DNA of 36,379 nt, taken from NCBI GenBank assembly GCA_028690365.1, contig JAQVBK010000006.1:1-36379 (forward strand), given 5' to 3'. The notes below the pieces were generated by a model, which was not told the origin of the DNA, did not search any database, and saw only the letters and a list, made by a program, of their open reading frames with translations. The stretch is from Candidatus Cloacimonadota bacterium. Lineage in GTDB: Bacteria > Cloacimonadota > Cloacimonadia > Cloacimonadales > JAQVBK01. Numbering within the stretch: position 1 is the stretch's first letter; the number at the start of each line of letters is the position of its first letter. The position numbers were made by a program, and so were the translations under genes. This document shows, piece after piece, positions 18,493 to 29,713 of this stretch.

Positions 18493-18824
18493 TATGTCCT
18501 TTTTAAGTCAATCAGCTCAATTGTAAGATAAATAATGTCATTGAAAATTTCTGGTTCAAGTTGTTTCCAGATAATCTTGTTTTGCCGCGATAATTCTAGT
18601 GTTCTGATATCCCCTATTCTCATCCCTCTAATTCCCTCTTCAAGCTCTTTGATTACATAGCCTGATCCATATTGGAAAATCAAAGGGTTATTCTGTACAT
18701 ATGAATCAGCGATTTTTCTGTTCTTTTCATCAGAGGCAGTATAATGCAATATAATCTGGTCACCAGTTTCAATTTTAATTCCGTCACCGCAAGAGATTTC
18801 CTTCCAGCTTACTTTATGATTCAT
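18492..18824 (-). CDS. FKBP-type peptidyl-prolyl isomerase-like protein
   Basis: GDQIILHYTASDEKNRKIADSY...LIFQYGSGYVIKELEEGIRGMRIGDIRTLEL matches the FKBP fold signature. Confidence 0.78.
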   Translation of the reverse strand: MNHKVSWKEISCGDGIKIETGDQIILHYTASDEKNRKIADSYVQNNPLIFQYGSGYVIKELEEGIRGMRIGDIRTLELSRQNKIIWKQLEPEIFNDIIYLTIELIDLKRT

Positions 18825-18827
18825 AAA

Positions 18828-20069
18828 CTATTTTTTGTAAATAGCTTTACTCAATTTCTCAAAATCCAGTTCAAATGAACACTTTAAATTGGCACATTTC
18901 ATTTCTGAAGTAAAATCTTTCATAAAAGCGAAGTTTAGGTTTCCGTAAACTGTTTTTGCTGTTAAACCCAAAGTGAACCAATGCTGATCAGTTTTCTTGA
19001 TTTTGATATCGTAATAATGAGTATAAAATACATTGCCTTCCTTGAGTGCGACAGGTACATCATATATGCCGTCAAAGACAGCTTTTGAATAGATATATCC
19101 TAATCTTAAGTCCATTTTTTTGCCAATTTTTTCGAAGCCAAATTTTGCTTTCATATTGTCATCATATTCATTACTTTGTTCGCTTGTAAATTCGTATTCC
19201 ATTTCGCCAGAGATTCTTTTGTTTCCTAACAGGTAACTTAGACCAAAATAAGTTACTGAAGGAATTTTGGTTTTATAAGATAAAGATTGTTGTGACTCTC
19301 CATTCTGAGAAAAGACAAGACTATCTGAAACAATATCAAAAGTTGTTTCTGCAGCTGTTTTATAACTTGCTCCCAGATTAAGATTTCCGAAACTGTAAAC
19401 AATACCGGGATTAAACCTGAATGCTGACTCGTTGAAGGTGATTTTTTGGAGATCTCCTTCAAGACGGTATTGAGAAAAAAGGTAAGTATTCAAAATTAGA
19501 TTCATACCTACTTGAAGATTACCAATTTTATAGGAACAGGTTGCAGTTGACTGCAAATTTGTAAACGTAGGTATGTAATCATAGAAATAATCCGATTGTT
19601 GTGCAAGTGTTCTACGAAAAGAATCATAAGACAAATTCTGAGGAATTGAGAAACTCATTCCAAGACTAAAATTATTCACAGGGAAAGCTATTCCTGCAAG
19701 TGAAAATGGCATTTTTGAATAATAAGTTTGTTTGCCTCTGTGAATCATTACGCCGGAATCATCTTCTCTACTATTATTATCTTCTTCATAAATATACTGA
19801 CCAATTTCATCTGTTTGGTATTTAACATTGATTTCAGCTAATAATCTAAAAGAGCTGACCCTGAGACTGGCAGGGTTTTTCAAAGAGAAGCCTATTCCAC
19901 CAAAATTTGCCACACTGCAATCTCCCATTCCGGCTGTTTCTACATTTAAATAATTGTATGAATATTGATCATATGGGCTTTGCATGAATTCTGGGGCTGA
20001 GTAATGAACAAGCTGAGCTTGTAAAGCTAAACTGAATAGCAGCAGAAATATCAATAAATAAGTTTTCAT
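18828..20069 (-). CDS. Outer membrane beta-barrel protein (OMPP1/FadL- or PorQ/PorV-like)
   Basis: Signal peptide MKTYLLIFLLLFSLALQAQ; YNYLNVETAGMGDCSVANFGGIGFSLKNPASL; multiple amphipathic beta strands and NLGASYKT-type motifs. Confidence 0.75.
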   Translation of the reverse strand: MKTYLLIFLLLFSLALQAQLVHYSAPEFMQSPYDQYSYNYLNVETAGMGDCSVANFGGIGFSLKNPASLRVSSFRLLAEINVKYQTDEIGQYIYEEDNNSREDDSGVMIHRGKQTYYSKMPFSLAGIAFPVNNFSLGMSFSIPQNLSYDSFRRTLAQQSDYFYDYIPTFTNLQSTATCSYKIGNLQVGMNLILNTYLFSQYRLEGDLQKITFNESAFRFNPGIVYSFGNLNLGASYKTAAETTFDIVSDSLVFSQNGESQQSLSYKTKIPSVTYFGLSYLLGNKRISGEMEYEFTSEQSNEYDDNMKAKFGFEKIGKKMDLRLGYIYSKAVFDGIYDVPVALKEGNVFYTHYYDIKIKKTDQHWFTLGLTAKTVYGNLNFAFMKDFTSEMKCANLKCSFELDFEKLSKAIYKK

Positions 20070-20083
20070 TTCACCTCCAATTA

Positions 20084-21346
<1,263 letters not shown>

Positions 21347-21627
21347 TTATATTCTCCTTTAAATTAGAATGATTCATATAATTAAAGACTTTTTTATCCA
21401 AAGCAAAATTTGTGTCAACTTATTAATCTGAATACACGCAATATGATGATGATTGTTTGAAAATTGAAGAATTCAATTTTTCATATTATTCGAATATTGA
21501 AATCATAGAAAATGCCGAAATATTATAAAAACAAGTTGAACAATCTAAAACATTGACAAAAAAACTCTTTAAATAAAATTGCACGCTATGAAAAAATATG
21601 AAAATAGAAAACAGCAAAAGGAAGATT

Positions 21628-22572
21628 ATGGAAACTAAACGGAGAATTTTCATAAACATTAGTAATACTGATTCGACTTCTACGAAAAGCTATTCAATTT
21701 CCGAAATGTTTTTGAAATTACTGCTTACTGTTCCCTTGTTGATTGGGATTGCGATTACCGTTTCAATTATATATGTGACTGCAAGTCAAACAAACATGAA
21801 AGACTATAACAAACTTGCAGAAGAAAACAGTGTTCTAAGAAAAAAACTGGTTGTATTAAGTACGGATTTAGATTCTATAAGGACTAAGCTGCAACTAATA
21901 GAGCAATGGGAAGACGAAATCAGGCAAAAAAACAATATGGATGTGATCAGCAAAGACCTTCGTGAGCAAGGTATCGGTGGTTTGCCACAAATCGATTACA
22001 GCCTTGTATCGTACGATTCTCTACTTTCAAATCTTTACAACGATATCTTAAAATCAATGTTAATAGTAAATGCCAAGGTAAACTATGATTTACAAACAAT
22101 AACTGAGTTAGGAAATGTTATAGATGAAATAGATTATTACTACAGATATACTCCTTCTATATATCCAGCTTTTGGAAGAATCTCAGATGCCTATGGTTGG
22201 AGAAAAGACCCGTTTACTTCGAAACGTACTTTCCACAGAGGTTTGGATATTGCAAATCAAATAGGGACTCCTGTTTATGCGACTGCCGATGGAGTAGTCA
22301 AAGCTTGCGGGAATAAAAAATTCTTTGGAAGATATATCGAGATTGATCATGCAGGGGAATATCTTACAAAATATGCTCATCTGAATAAGGCGATGGTTAA
22401 ACCTGGAGACTCTGTAAAGAGAGGACAGATAATTGCACTGATGGGTAATTCCGGCAGATCTACCGGTGTTCACCTACACTATGAAGTAATTAGAAATAAT
22501 AAAAATAAAAACCCATATCATCATCTAACACTTTCGAAAAACAATGTATTAGCTGTGATGAAAAAAAAATGA
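21628..22572 (+). CDS. M23 family metallopeptidase (membrane-anchored LytM-type)
   Basis: Start moved from 21598 to 21628 on the basis of RBS AAAAGGAAG. TM segment, coiled coil, then GWRKDPFTSKRTFHRGLDIAN, GNKKFFGRYIEIDHAGEYLTKYAHL, HLHYEVIRN. Confidence 0.93.
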   Translation: METKRRIFINISNTDSTSTKSYSISEMFLKLLLTVPLLIGIAITVSIIYVTASQTNMKDYNKLAEENSVLRKKLVVLSTDLDSIRTKLQLIEQWEDEIRQKNNMDVISKDLREQGIGGLPQIDYSLVSYDSLLSNLYNDILKSMLIVNAKVNYDLQTITELGNVIDEIDYYYRYTPSIYPAFGRISDAYGWRKDPFTSKRTFHRGLDIANQIGTPVYATADGVVKACGNKKFFGRYIEIDHAGEYLTKYAHLNKAMVKPGDSVKRGQIIALMGNSGRSTGVHLHYEVIRNNKNKNPYHHLTLSKNNVLAVMKKK

Positions 22573-22796
22573 GAAAGAAACTGAAATTTGAAGAGGCTTT
22601 GGATAGGATTGAAGAAATTATTGCAGATATGGAGACAGGAATTGATGACCTTGATCGTATAGTCGGATTATTTGAAGAAGGTTCTCACTTGATTTCTTTC
22701 TGCCAGAAAAAAATAGATGATGCTGAAACCAGAATTTTTCAAGCTTCTCAAAAGAAGGATTTAAGCAGAGGAACAAAAAAACAAAATGATTTATAA
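22569..22796 (+). CDS. xseB: Exodeoxyribonuclease VII small subunit
   Basis: FEEALDRIEEIIADMETGIDDLDRIVGLFEEG; ATGA overlap with the upstream stop. Confidence 0.9.
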   Translation: MRKKLKFEEALDRIEEIIADMETGIDDLDRIVGLFEEGSHLISFCQKKIDDAETRIFQASQKKDLSRGTKKQNDL

Positions 22797-23679
22797 CAAC
22801 ATCTTGCTTAAAAAAGACATGAAGGAAAAAAGGGAATTAATTAACATTACCCTTGATAGATATCTTCCACGAAAAGATGAGTATCCACGCGAAGTTCATA
22901 AGGCTATGAGACATACTTTGTTTGCCGGAGGTAAACGAATTCGTCCCTATCTGACTATTAGAACATACTCTTTGTTCCATGATAATATTGAACCAGTCAG
23001 ATTGGTAGCTTCTGCAATCGAAATGCTTCATACTTACACTCTTATTCATGATGATTTGCCTGCTATTGATAATGATGATTACAGAAGGGGGAAGAAGACC
23101 TGCCATGTTGTCTATGGTCCGGGAATAGCCCTGTTAGCAGGTGATTCTCTACTGACTTATACTTTCGAGATCCTTTCTGTTTTAGAATTAGACAGTGAAC
23201 TTAAAATGAAGATGATTCGTGAATTGACGAAAGAGGTCGGTGTAGACGGACTAATTGCCGGTCAGATGTCTGATATTATTCATGAAGGAAAAGAAGTCAG
23301 CAAATCTGAGTTGAAATATATCCATGATAACAAAACAGGAAGACTAATAGATTTGTCTATACGATTTGCTTGTTATATGGCTAATACTGATGCTGAACAT
23401 GCCAGAAGACTGGACAAGTATGGCAAGAATATTGGTCTGGCTTTTCAGATTACTGATGATATTCTTGATATAGAAGGTGATTCGGGGAAACTTGGTAAAA
23501 CAACTGGTAAGGATGAGAAAGTAAAAAAAGCAACTTATCCGGCAGTTTATGGAATTGAGAATTCACGAAAAATGGCTTTTGATTTGATTGAAGAAGCCAA
23601 AGAAACTCTGTCTGTCTTTGGAGAAAAAGCCGAGTACTTGATAATGCTGGCAGATTTTATCTATTCAAGGAGTTTTTAG
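22786..23679 (+). CDS. ispA: Polyprenyl (farnesyl/geranylgeranyl) diphosphate synthase
   Basis: GGKRIRPYLTI, first Asp-rich motif DDLPAIDNDDYRRG, second DDILD, LAFQITDDILDIEG. The start may be the internal Met at 22819. Confidence 0.92.
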   Translation: MIYNNILLKKDMKEKRELINITLDRYLPRKDEYPREVHKAMRHTLFAGGKRIRPYLTIRTYSLFHDNIEPVRLVASAIEMLHTYTLIHDDLPAIDNDDYRRGKKTCHVVYGPGIALLAGDSLLTYTFEILSVLELDSELKMKMIRELTKEVGVDGLIAGQMSDIIHEGKEVSKSELKYIHDNKTGRLIDLSIRFACYMANTDAEHARRLDKYGKNIGLAFQITDDILDIEGDSGKLGKTTGKDEKVKKATYPAVYGIENSRKMAFDLIEEAKETLSVFGEKAEYLIMLADFIYSRSF

Positions 23680-24117
23680 TTGAAAATCTTTTTTAAAAGA
23701 TTAAATGATATAGCAATGATTCCCCAGCAAATGACAATTCACAGTTCTGGTTATGATGTCTATTCTGCAAACAACGACACTGTAACTATTTTTCCCGGTA
23801 AACTCTCGTTAATACCTACCGGCATTGCAATTGCAGTTCCTGAAGGTTATGAAGCTCAAATTCGTCCCCGCAGTGGTTTAGCTTTGAATCATTACATTGG
23901 AGTACTGAATTCTCCGGGAACAATAGATTCAGATTACCGGGGCGAGATAAAGGTAATACTTTATAATTTTGGAGAAAATGAGTTTTCTGTAGAGCCTGGA
24001 ACTAGAATTGCACAAATGGTTATCAACAAAGTTGAGACAGCAGTTTTTATAGAAACAGATAATTTGTCTGTTACTGAGAGAAATGAAGGGGGTTTTGGTC
24101 ACAAAAAACTTAGTTAG
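23680..24117 (+). CDS. dut: dUTP diphosphatase
   Basis: TTG start. SGYDVYS, RPRSGLAL, GTIDSDYRGEIKVIL, RIAQMVI, ERNEGGFGHK motifs. Confidence 0.95.
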   Translation: MKIFFKRLNDIAMIPQQMTIHSSGYDVYSANNDTVTIFPGKLSLIPTGIAIAVPEGYEAQIRPRSGLALNHYIGVLNSPGTIDSDYRGEIKVILYNFGENEFSVEPGTRIAQMVINKVETAVFIETDNLSVTERNEGGFGHKKLS

Positions 24118-24124
24118 TGGGAAA

Positions 24125-25039
24125 ATGAAATTATCACAAATAGAATTAGTTGAAGAAATCAGACGTCTTAAAAAAGAAAAGAATGCTATTATTTTAGCTC
24201 ATCATTATCAGCGACTTGAGGTTCAGAAAATCGCTGATTTTCTTGGTGATTCATTACAACTGGCTCAGGAAGCAACAAGAGTTGAAAACGACATAATTCT
24301 GTTTTGTGGAGTTAGATTTATGGCAGAAACTGCTAAGTTGCTTAATCCACAGGCAAAAGTTTTATTAAGCAATGATAAATCCGGATGTCCTCTTGCTGAT
24401 AAAATCAATAAAGAACAGCTCATTAATTTTAAAGCTCAGTATCCGGGTGCAAAAGTTATATGCTATGTAAATTCTTCTTTGGAGACTAAGTCAGAAAGCG
24501 ATATCTGTTGCACTTCCTCCAACGCTGTTAAAATAGTTGAATCTTTTGAACCTACTGAAAAATTACTTTTCGTCCCTGATAAAAATCTTGGAACTTTTGC
24601 AAAGAATATTACGGCAAGAGATATTGTGGTGTGGCAGGGTTATTGCAATGTTCACGAGTGTTTTATTTCAATTGAAGACGTAAAGAAAGCAAAACATGAT
24701 TTCCCTGATTATAAAATTCTTATTCATCCTGAGTGTAATCCGACAATATATCCTTTTGCTGATTTGATCTCTTCTACGAAAGGAATAATTGATTTTGCTG
24801 AGAAGAATGATAAAGTCATTATAGGTACTGAAATTGGAGTCTATGATCAATTAAAAGACAGATTTCCAGATAAGAAAATAGAATTGCTCTCCAAAAATGC
24901 AATATGCCGAAACATGAAACTAACATCTCTCGAAGATGTTTATTACTCTCTTAAAGAGGAAAAGAACCCCATTGAAATTGATAATGAGATGGCAGTGAAA
25001 GCTCTGAGATGTATAGAGAACATGTTGGCAGTTAATTAA
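24125..25039 (+). CDS. nadA: Quinolinate synthase A
   Basis: AHHYQRLEVQKIADFLGDSLQLAQEA, CGVRFMAETAKLLNP, CCTSSNA, HPECNPTIYPFADLISSTKGI. Start preferred at internal Met 24125 rather than 24083. Confidence 0.94.
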   Translation: MKLSQIELVEEIRRLKKEKNAIILAHHYQRLEVQKIADFLGDSLQLAQEATRVENDIILFCGVRFMAETAKLLNPQAKVLLSNDKSGCPLADKINKEQLINFKAQYPGAKVICYVNSSLETKSESDICCTSSNAVKIVESFEPTEKLLFVPDKNLGTFAKNITARDIVVWQGYCNVHECFISIEDVKKAKHDFPDYKILIHPECNPTIYPFADLISSTKGIIDFAEKNDKVIIGTEIGVYDQLKDRFPDKKIELLSKNAICRNMKLTSLEDVYYSLKEEKNPIEIDNEMAVKALRCIENMLAVN

Positions 25040-25064
25040 CTGATATTAACAGAATTAATTTATC

Positions 25065-27980
25065 CTATTCAATTCTATTAATTACATTACATATATCTTC
25101 TAGTCTGAAAGGCTTTGTAATGTAGCCTAGAAGCCCTTCTTTTTTGAGTTCCTGGATTGATTTATCTTCTGTTAATCCACTTGAAATTATTATATTGAGT
25201 TGGGGATATTTAGCTTTTAACTGGCGGAAAAGATCAATGCCACTAATTGTAGGTAGTATTCTATCCAAAATAGCAATATCAATGTCAGGATTTTCTTCTA
25301 AGACCTGCAAGGCTTTCTCGCCGGAATCTACTGCAATTACCGAGTTACCGATTTCTTCAAGCAATTCTTTGGCGATTTCCAGCACAATCTCTTCATCGTC
25401 TACTAGAAGTATTTTGTGTGGATTAAATTTTGAAGGAGTGGTAACAATTTGTACTTCTTTAGTCAAAGTTTTTTTACTCAAAGGCAAAGAGATGATAAAT
25501 TTGGAACCTTTATTGACTTCAGATTCCAGATCCAGTTTACCATTGAATTCCTGAATGATTCTGATAGTGGTAGACATGCCTAATCCTGTACCTTTTTCTG
25601 CACCTTTAGTGGTGAAGAAAGGTTCAAAAATGTGTTGTTTGACCTCTTCAGTCATACCGGTTCCGGTATCTGTAATCGATATTTTTGCAAAAAAACTTTC
25701 ATCAACTGTCTCTTCCGAAAAATCTACCATCTTCTGCGAACGAATGGTTAATAAACCACCATTCGGCATTGCATCTCTTGCATTTACTGTAATGTTCAAA
25801 ATAATCTGTTGAAATTTTACCGGATCACCTTCAAATACTAATGCTGTGTCCGATAAGTCTGTAGTGAAGGCAATATTCTTTGGAAACGTATGAGAAACCA
25901 GTTCCAGCACTTCATGAATAACTTCATTCAAATCAAACAGCTTAACTGTTTTATCATCTTTTCTTGAGAATTTTAATATTCGGTGCGCCAGAGCTGATCC
26001 TCTGTCCGCCGATTTTTTTATCATTGTAGCATAGTTATGTATTTTAGATTCAGGTTTCGAATTAATTAAAAGCATTTCAGTTGCACCAAGAATACCGGAA
26101 AGAATATTTTTAAAATCGTGTGCTATTCCTCCTGCCATAGAACCGACAGATTCCATTTTTTGAGTTTGATTGAGCTGATTATAAAGAGATATTTTCTCGG
26201 TGATATCCGTAACCATTCCCATAATAGCGAGTTTGTTTTCCCAATGTGCCATTGAGAACATTAGCTCAACTGTGACAATTCCGTGATCACTTTTGATCAA
26301 TTTTAGCTGTTGTACTTCATATTCACTGTTCAAGAGGAAATTACTCATTTTTGAAGCAAATTTCCCTTGCTCGGAAGGTTCAATAATATCCAACATAGAA
26401 CTTCCAACTAAGAAATCTTTGCTCATATCAAGCATTTTACAGAAAGAATCGTTAACAAAAGTGATTTTATTTGCCTGCAAGATAAATATTCCAACCCGGG
26501 CTTCATTGATGAGTGATCGGTAAGTTTTTTCGGAATTTGTCAGACGTTGAAGTAAATTGGCATTATCCATTACTGTTGCAACTTGTGAGGCGAAAATCTC
26601 CATAATGTGTAAGTCCTCATCAGTAAAATCAACTTCTTCCTGACGGGTAATAGTCATAACCCCGAGTAATTTGGTTTTACTTATCAGAGGAACGGAGAGT
26701 AATTTCTCTACAATATCGGGAGTGCCTTCAATGGTTTTTGTGACACTGTTACTTGTTGTGTTATTGAGATATATTCCCTGACGCGTTTCGGCAACAAGAC
26801 CAGATAAGCCTTCACCTATTTTAAGCTTGATAGATGATTTTACTGATTGAATCTCCGGGTCATTGGTATAAAAAACTGTAAGATGACCGTTGTCAAAAAC
26901 CAGCAGAGTTCCATACTTATAATCAACGAGGTTCTTGGTGTCATCAATTACGTATTTTGTAATAAGTTTAGGATCAGTGATAGAACTGAGCATTTCCGAA
27001 AATTTCATGATTGCCCTGAATTTTGCAATTTCCTTATGTACAACCTCATTTATACGAAGCTGCTCAGTAATGTTATTAATAAAGATTATGTACTTAATTT
27101 TTCTTTTGCCTATTTGAAGCTTTTCTACAAACAATTCAACGAAAACATTTTCTCCTCTGGTATTATTTAACGTGAATTGTTGTTTGTCTACAGATTCAAC
27201 ATCATATATTTTTTGGTTTTTATCTTCAAAAATTATCAGTTCAAAAAAATTCTTATTGGAAAGATAATTATCTTCTTTGGCAAAGAGATTAGAAGCAGGA
27301 GTATTAAATTTGCTTATTTGTCCTTGTCTGTTTGTGATTACATAGGGTGAAGAATGAGAATGAGTTGAGAGTGAAACATATATTTCTGCGTCTTCTTTGT
27401 TGCCTAGAGATAATCCTTTTCTGTGTAATAAATGACTGTATATAAATAAAATTACCCCAATGATTGTTAGCAATAAAGATAAAACTATAGATTGAATAAA
27501 TGATTTTCGCGCAATACTTGATAATGCTGAAGAGACTTTTTCTATAAGAACTACATAATAAATGTCATCTGAAATTATACTTTTCTTGAAAAAAACTGCA
27601 TAAGTGTTATCTGAAAATGAGGCTCCTTGTAATGCTGAATCATTAATGACTTCTGATATGATTCTCTGAAGGATACTTTCCTGTAGATCTTGTCTAAAAT
27701 GCTGCTGATAAGTGATTGATTCATTATTCAAAATTATGAGTGAATAATTAAAAGTTTCCAGTTCTGGGATCATTTTATCGTAATAAACGGAGATATCTTG
27801 TTTTTCGAGAGTGACTTTTTTCTCTAGAAAAGAAGTTATCATCTGCAGATGTTTGAAATTGGTACTAGTTTTACTGTGTTTATACAATGCAGAATAGTAG
27901 TTTAAAATTGAGAAATAACACAAAACAAGAAGAATTACAAAGATAACCACAGTTAAAAGTATAAGTTTAATGTTTTTCAT
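25065..27980 (-). CDS. Membrane hybrid histidine kinase (2 TM, PAS, GAF, PAS, HisKA, HATPase, REC)
   Basis: Two hydrophobic segments flanking an extracytoplasmic region; GSMAGGIAHDFKNILSGILGATEML H-box; DAMPNGG, DTGTGM, GTGLGMSTT; REC KILLVDDEE...AILDRILPTISG. Start refined to ATG 27980, giving an ATGA overlap with the upstream stop. Confidence 0.93.
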   Translation of the reverse strand: MKNIKLILLTVVIFVILLVLCYFSILNYYSALYKHSKTSTNFKHLQMITSFLEKKVTLEKQDISVYYDKMIPELETFNYSLIILNNESITYQQHFRQDLQESILQRIISEVINDSALQGASFSDNTYAVFFKKSIISDDIYYVVLIEKVSSALSSIARKSFIQSIVLSLLLTIIGVILFIYSHLLHRKGLSLGNKEDAEIYVSLSTHSHSSPYVITNRQGQISKFNTPASNLFAKEDNYLSNKNFFELIIFEDKNQKIYDVESVDKQQFTLNNTRGENVFVELFVEKLQIGKRKIKYIIFINNITEQLRINEVVHKEIAKFRAIMKFSEMLSSITDPKLITKYVIDDTKNLVDYKYGTLLVFDNGHLTVFYTNDPEIQSVKSSIKLKIGEGLSGLVAETRQGIYLNNTTSNSVTKTIEGTPDIVEKLLSVPLISKTKLLGVMTITRQEEVDFTDEDLHIMEIFASQVATVMDNANLLQRLTNSEKTYRSLINEARVGIFILQANKITFVNDSFCKMLDMSKDFLVGSSMLDIIEPSEQGKFASKMSNFLLNSEYEVQQLKLIKSDHGIVTVELMFSMAHWENKLAIMGMVTDITEKISLYNQLNQTQKMESVGSMAGGIAHDFKNILSGILGATEMLLINSKPESKIHNYATMIKKSADRGSALAHRILKFSRKDDKTVKLFDLNEVIHEVLELVSHTFPKNIAFTTDLSDTALVFEGDPVKFQQIILNITVNARDAMPNGGLLTIRSQKMVDFSEETVDESFFAKISITDTGTGMTEEVKQHIFEPFFTTKGAEKGTGLGMSTTIRIIQEFNGKLDLESEVNKGSKFIISLPLSKKTLTKEVQIVTTPSKFNPHKILLVDDEEIVLEIAKELLEEIGNSVIAVDSGEKALQVLEENPDIDIAILDRILPTISGIDLFRQLKAKYPQLNIIISSGLTEDKSIQELKKEGLLGYITKPFRLEDICNVINRIE

Positions 27981-29713
27981 GATAAACTGCAATAATGGAT
28001 TATGTAATCTTTTTCTGGAATGTGTGCAACAAGAGTTGTAAATGTCAATTCTTTGTTACTCATAGTAAGTAATGAGATTGTCTGCTGATTTTGTGCGGTA
28101 AAAATATTATTGAAATTGTATGATAACCAGATAGAGTCATATCCGGTAATGCCGGAGAATGATTTTGAAACAAAAACCAATTTCTTCTCTTGTGTAGTGA
28201 TTACAGTAAAGGAACTGGAGTATTCGAAAATGTATTTATGGAATTCTTCATCTTTTCTAAGATCAGTTATATCCTGGATAGTGACGGTAAAAAGATCTGA
28301 ATCAATGTGCGTTAATGAGAGAAGAAACCAAAGATTTAACTGTGGTTCAAAATATTCCATTTTTGCAGTTTTCTTTACTTGATTTAGCAGAAGATCAAGG
28401 TGAGTGATAAATTCTTTAAAATTCTTTAGAGCTGTAGTATAATCAACATTTATCACTTCATTTTTAGTCAGATTGAAAACATTGGGGAAAGAGTTATTTG
28501 TGTTAATAATTGTTTTGTTTTTGATTAAAATGAAAACTTCTTCTGTCAGATTCAGATATTCGTTGAGGGTTTGCTGAACTGATTGTTTTTCTTTTTCTTT
28601 TGATTCAATCTCCGTAATATCAGTGATAGCTCCATAAGAACCTGCTAATTTACCATTTCTGTCGTATATAGCGTTGCCCGAAATCAGACAGGATAATTTT
28701 GTTCCATCCATTTTGGAAAAATTTAGTTTATAAGCAGAGGATTTGACTTCTTCTCTGAGAGCTGTTTCGTTTGCGTATCGTTCCAGAGATTCTGTCCCCG
28801 TGATAAAATCAGTAAATCTTCTACCTACAATATCTGATTCAGATTCGTATCCCAATAAAGATATCAACCGACTGTTGCAGAAAGATATTCTACCATCAAG
28901 TTCTTCTATGATAATACCGTCATTTGAATTCTCTACTAACAGATTGAATTTTTCAGATAGTTCAAAAAATTTCTCTTGAGAGTTCTTGAGGTTTGCGATA
29001 ATGAAAGCTATTTTTCTTTCTAAGACCTGAAATGGTCTGATATATTTAAACTGAAGTTTAGTTTGATTTTCTCTATTATAAACTTGGGATTCAATACTTT
29101 GATTTATAATATTAATTGAGTCAGTGACCTTACTGTGGAAAATATGGAGCGAGAACAAAAGTCCAAGATAGACCATTGACAGAAGAATACTGGTCAGATA
29201 AGCCATTCTCATTACTTCTGAACGAGGTCTGTTATAATTAAAAAAGTAGACTGAGTTTAGTTTATGATTGCCATTTCTTTCAATAATAGGCAGAAAAACC
29301 AAGCAGAAATTCTTATCTTCAATCTTATAATCAAAGATTGTAGGATTGGTTAAGAATATATAATCATTCAGGAATGATAAATCTTTTGGCAGATAGAAAT
29401 AATTTTTTTTCTCATCTGAGTAATTAAACAACACATTGTTCTTAGTGTCCAAAATTAGAAGGTTTTCAAATCCATATTCCGCCAGGTCAGTATGAGTAGA
29501 AATCAATTTCTCCATTTGAAAGGGATTGATTGTTTTTAATTGTTCGATTACTTTATTTACGTTATTGCCCACGGTCAGAGATTTTGATAATACCATTTCC
29601 CTGAATCGTGATACTGAAAGAGAGTAATTTTGCAACAAAAGTATAATTGTTATCAGGATGATAATGAATAGAGAGGGAAAAGAAAGATTCAGGTATGTTT
29701 TACTGCTTGTCAT
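27977..29713 (-). CDS. Membrane-anchored PAS-domain sensor lacking a kinase domain
   Basis: TM segments near the N-terminus (LFIIILITIILLLQNYSL) and at ~aa 170-190; PAS/PAC signatures NDGIIIEELDGRISFCNSRLISLLGYESE, GAITDITEIE. No H-box or HATPase motifs before the stop. Confidence 0.83.
   Translation of the reverse strand: MTSSKTYLNLSFPSLFIIILITIILLLQNYSLSVSRFREMVLSKSLTVGNNVNKVIEQLKTINPFQMEKLISTHTDLAEYGFENLLILDTKNNVLFNYSDEKKNYFYLPKDLSFLNDYIFLTNPTIFDYKIEDKNFCLVFLPIIERNGNHKLNSVYFFNYNRPRSEVMRMAYLTSILLSMVYLGLLFSLHIFHSKVTDSINIINQSIESQVYNRENQTKLQFKYIRPFQVLERKIAFIIANLKNSQEKFFELSEKFNLLVENSNDGIIIEELDGRISFCNSRLISLLGYESESDIVGRRFTDFITGTESLERYANETALREEVKSSAYKLNFSKMDGTKLSCLISGNAIYDRNGKLAGSYGAITDITEIESKEKEKQSVQQTLNEYLNLTEEVFILIKNKTIINTNNSFPNVFNLTKNEVINVDYTTALKNFKEFITHLDLLLNQVKKTAKMEYFEPQLNLWFLLSLTHIDSDLFTVTIQDITDLRKDEEFHKYIFEYSSSFTVITTQEKKLVFVSKSFSGITGYDSIWLSYNFNNIFTAQNQQTISLLTMSNKELTFTTLVAHIPEKDYIIHYCSLS

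Noticed and set aside
18492-18824. FKBP-like protein as a catalytically dead paralogue (VIKEL instead of VIPGW)
   Set aside because: Many bacterial FKBP/SlyD-type proteins have Leu at the Trp position, so the substitution alone does not show loss of activity.
21402-21417. Possible minus-strand sigma-54 site upstream of purA (TGACAC-AAATT-TTGCT)
   Set aside because: The invariant -24 GG is GA, and the same bases form TTGACA, a sigma-70 -35 hexamer. Not distinguishable from an ordinary promoter.
25144-25812. Consecutive plus-strand ORFs of 136 and 85 aa antisense to the hybrid kinase
   Set aside because: Lie opposite conserved REC and HATPase domains; compositional shadow ORFs without RBS support or homology signals.
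27977-27992. PAS protein and hybrid kinase as one gene split by a frameshift
   Set aside because: The kinase has its own N-terminal TM segment and a clean ATGA start/stop overlap, so two coupled genes are more likely than a broken fusion.
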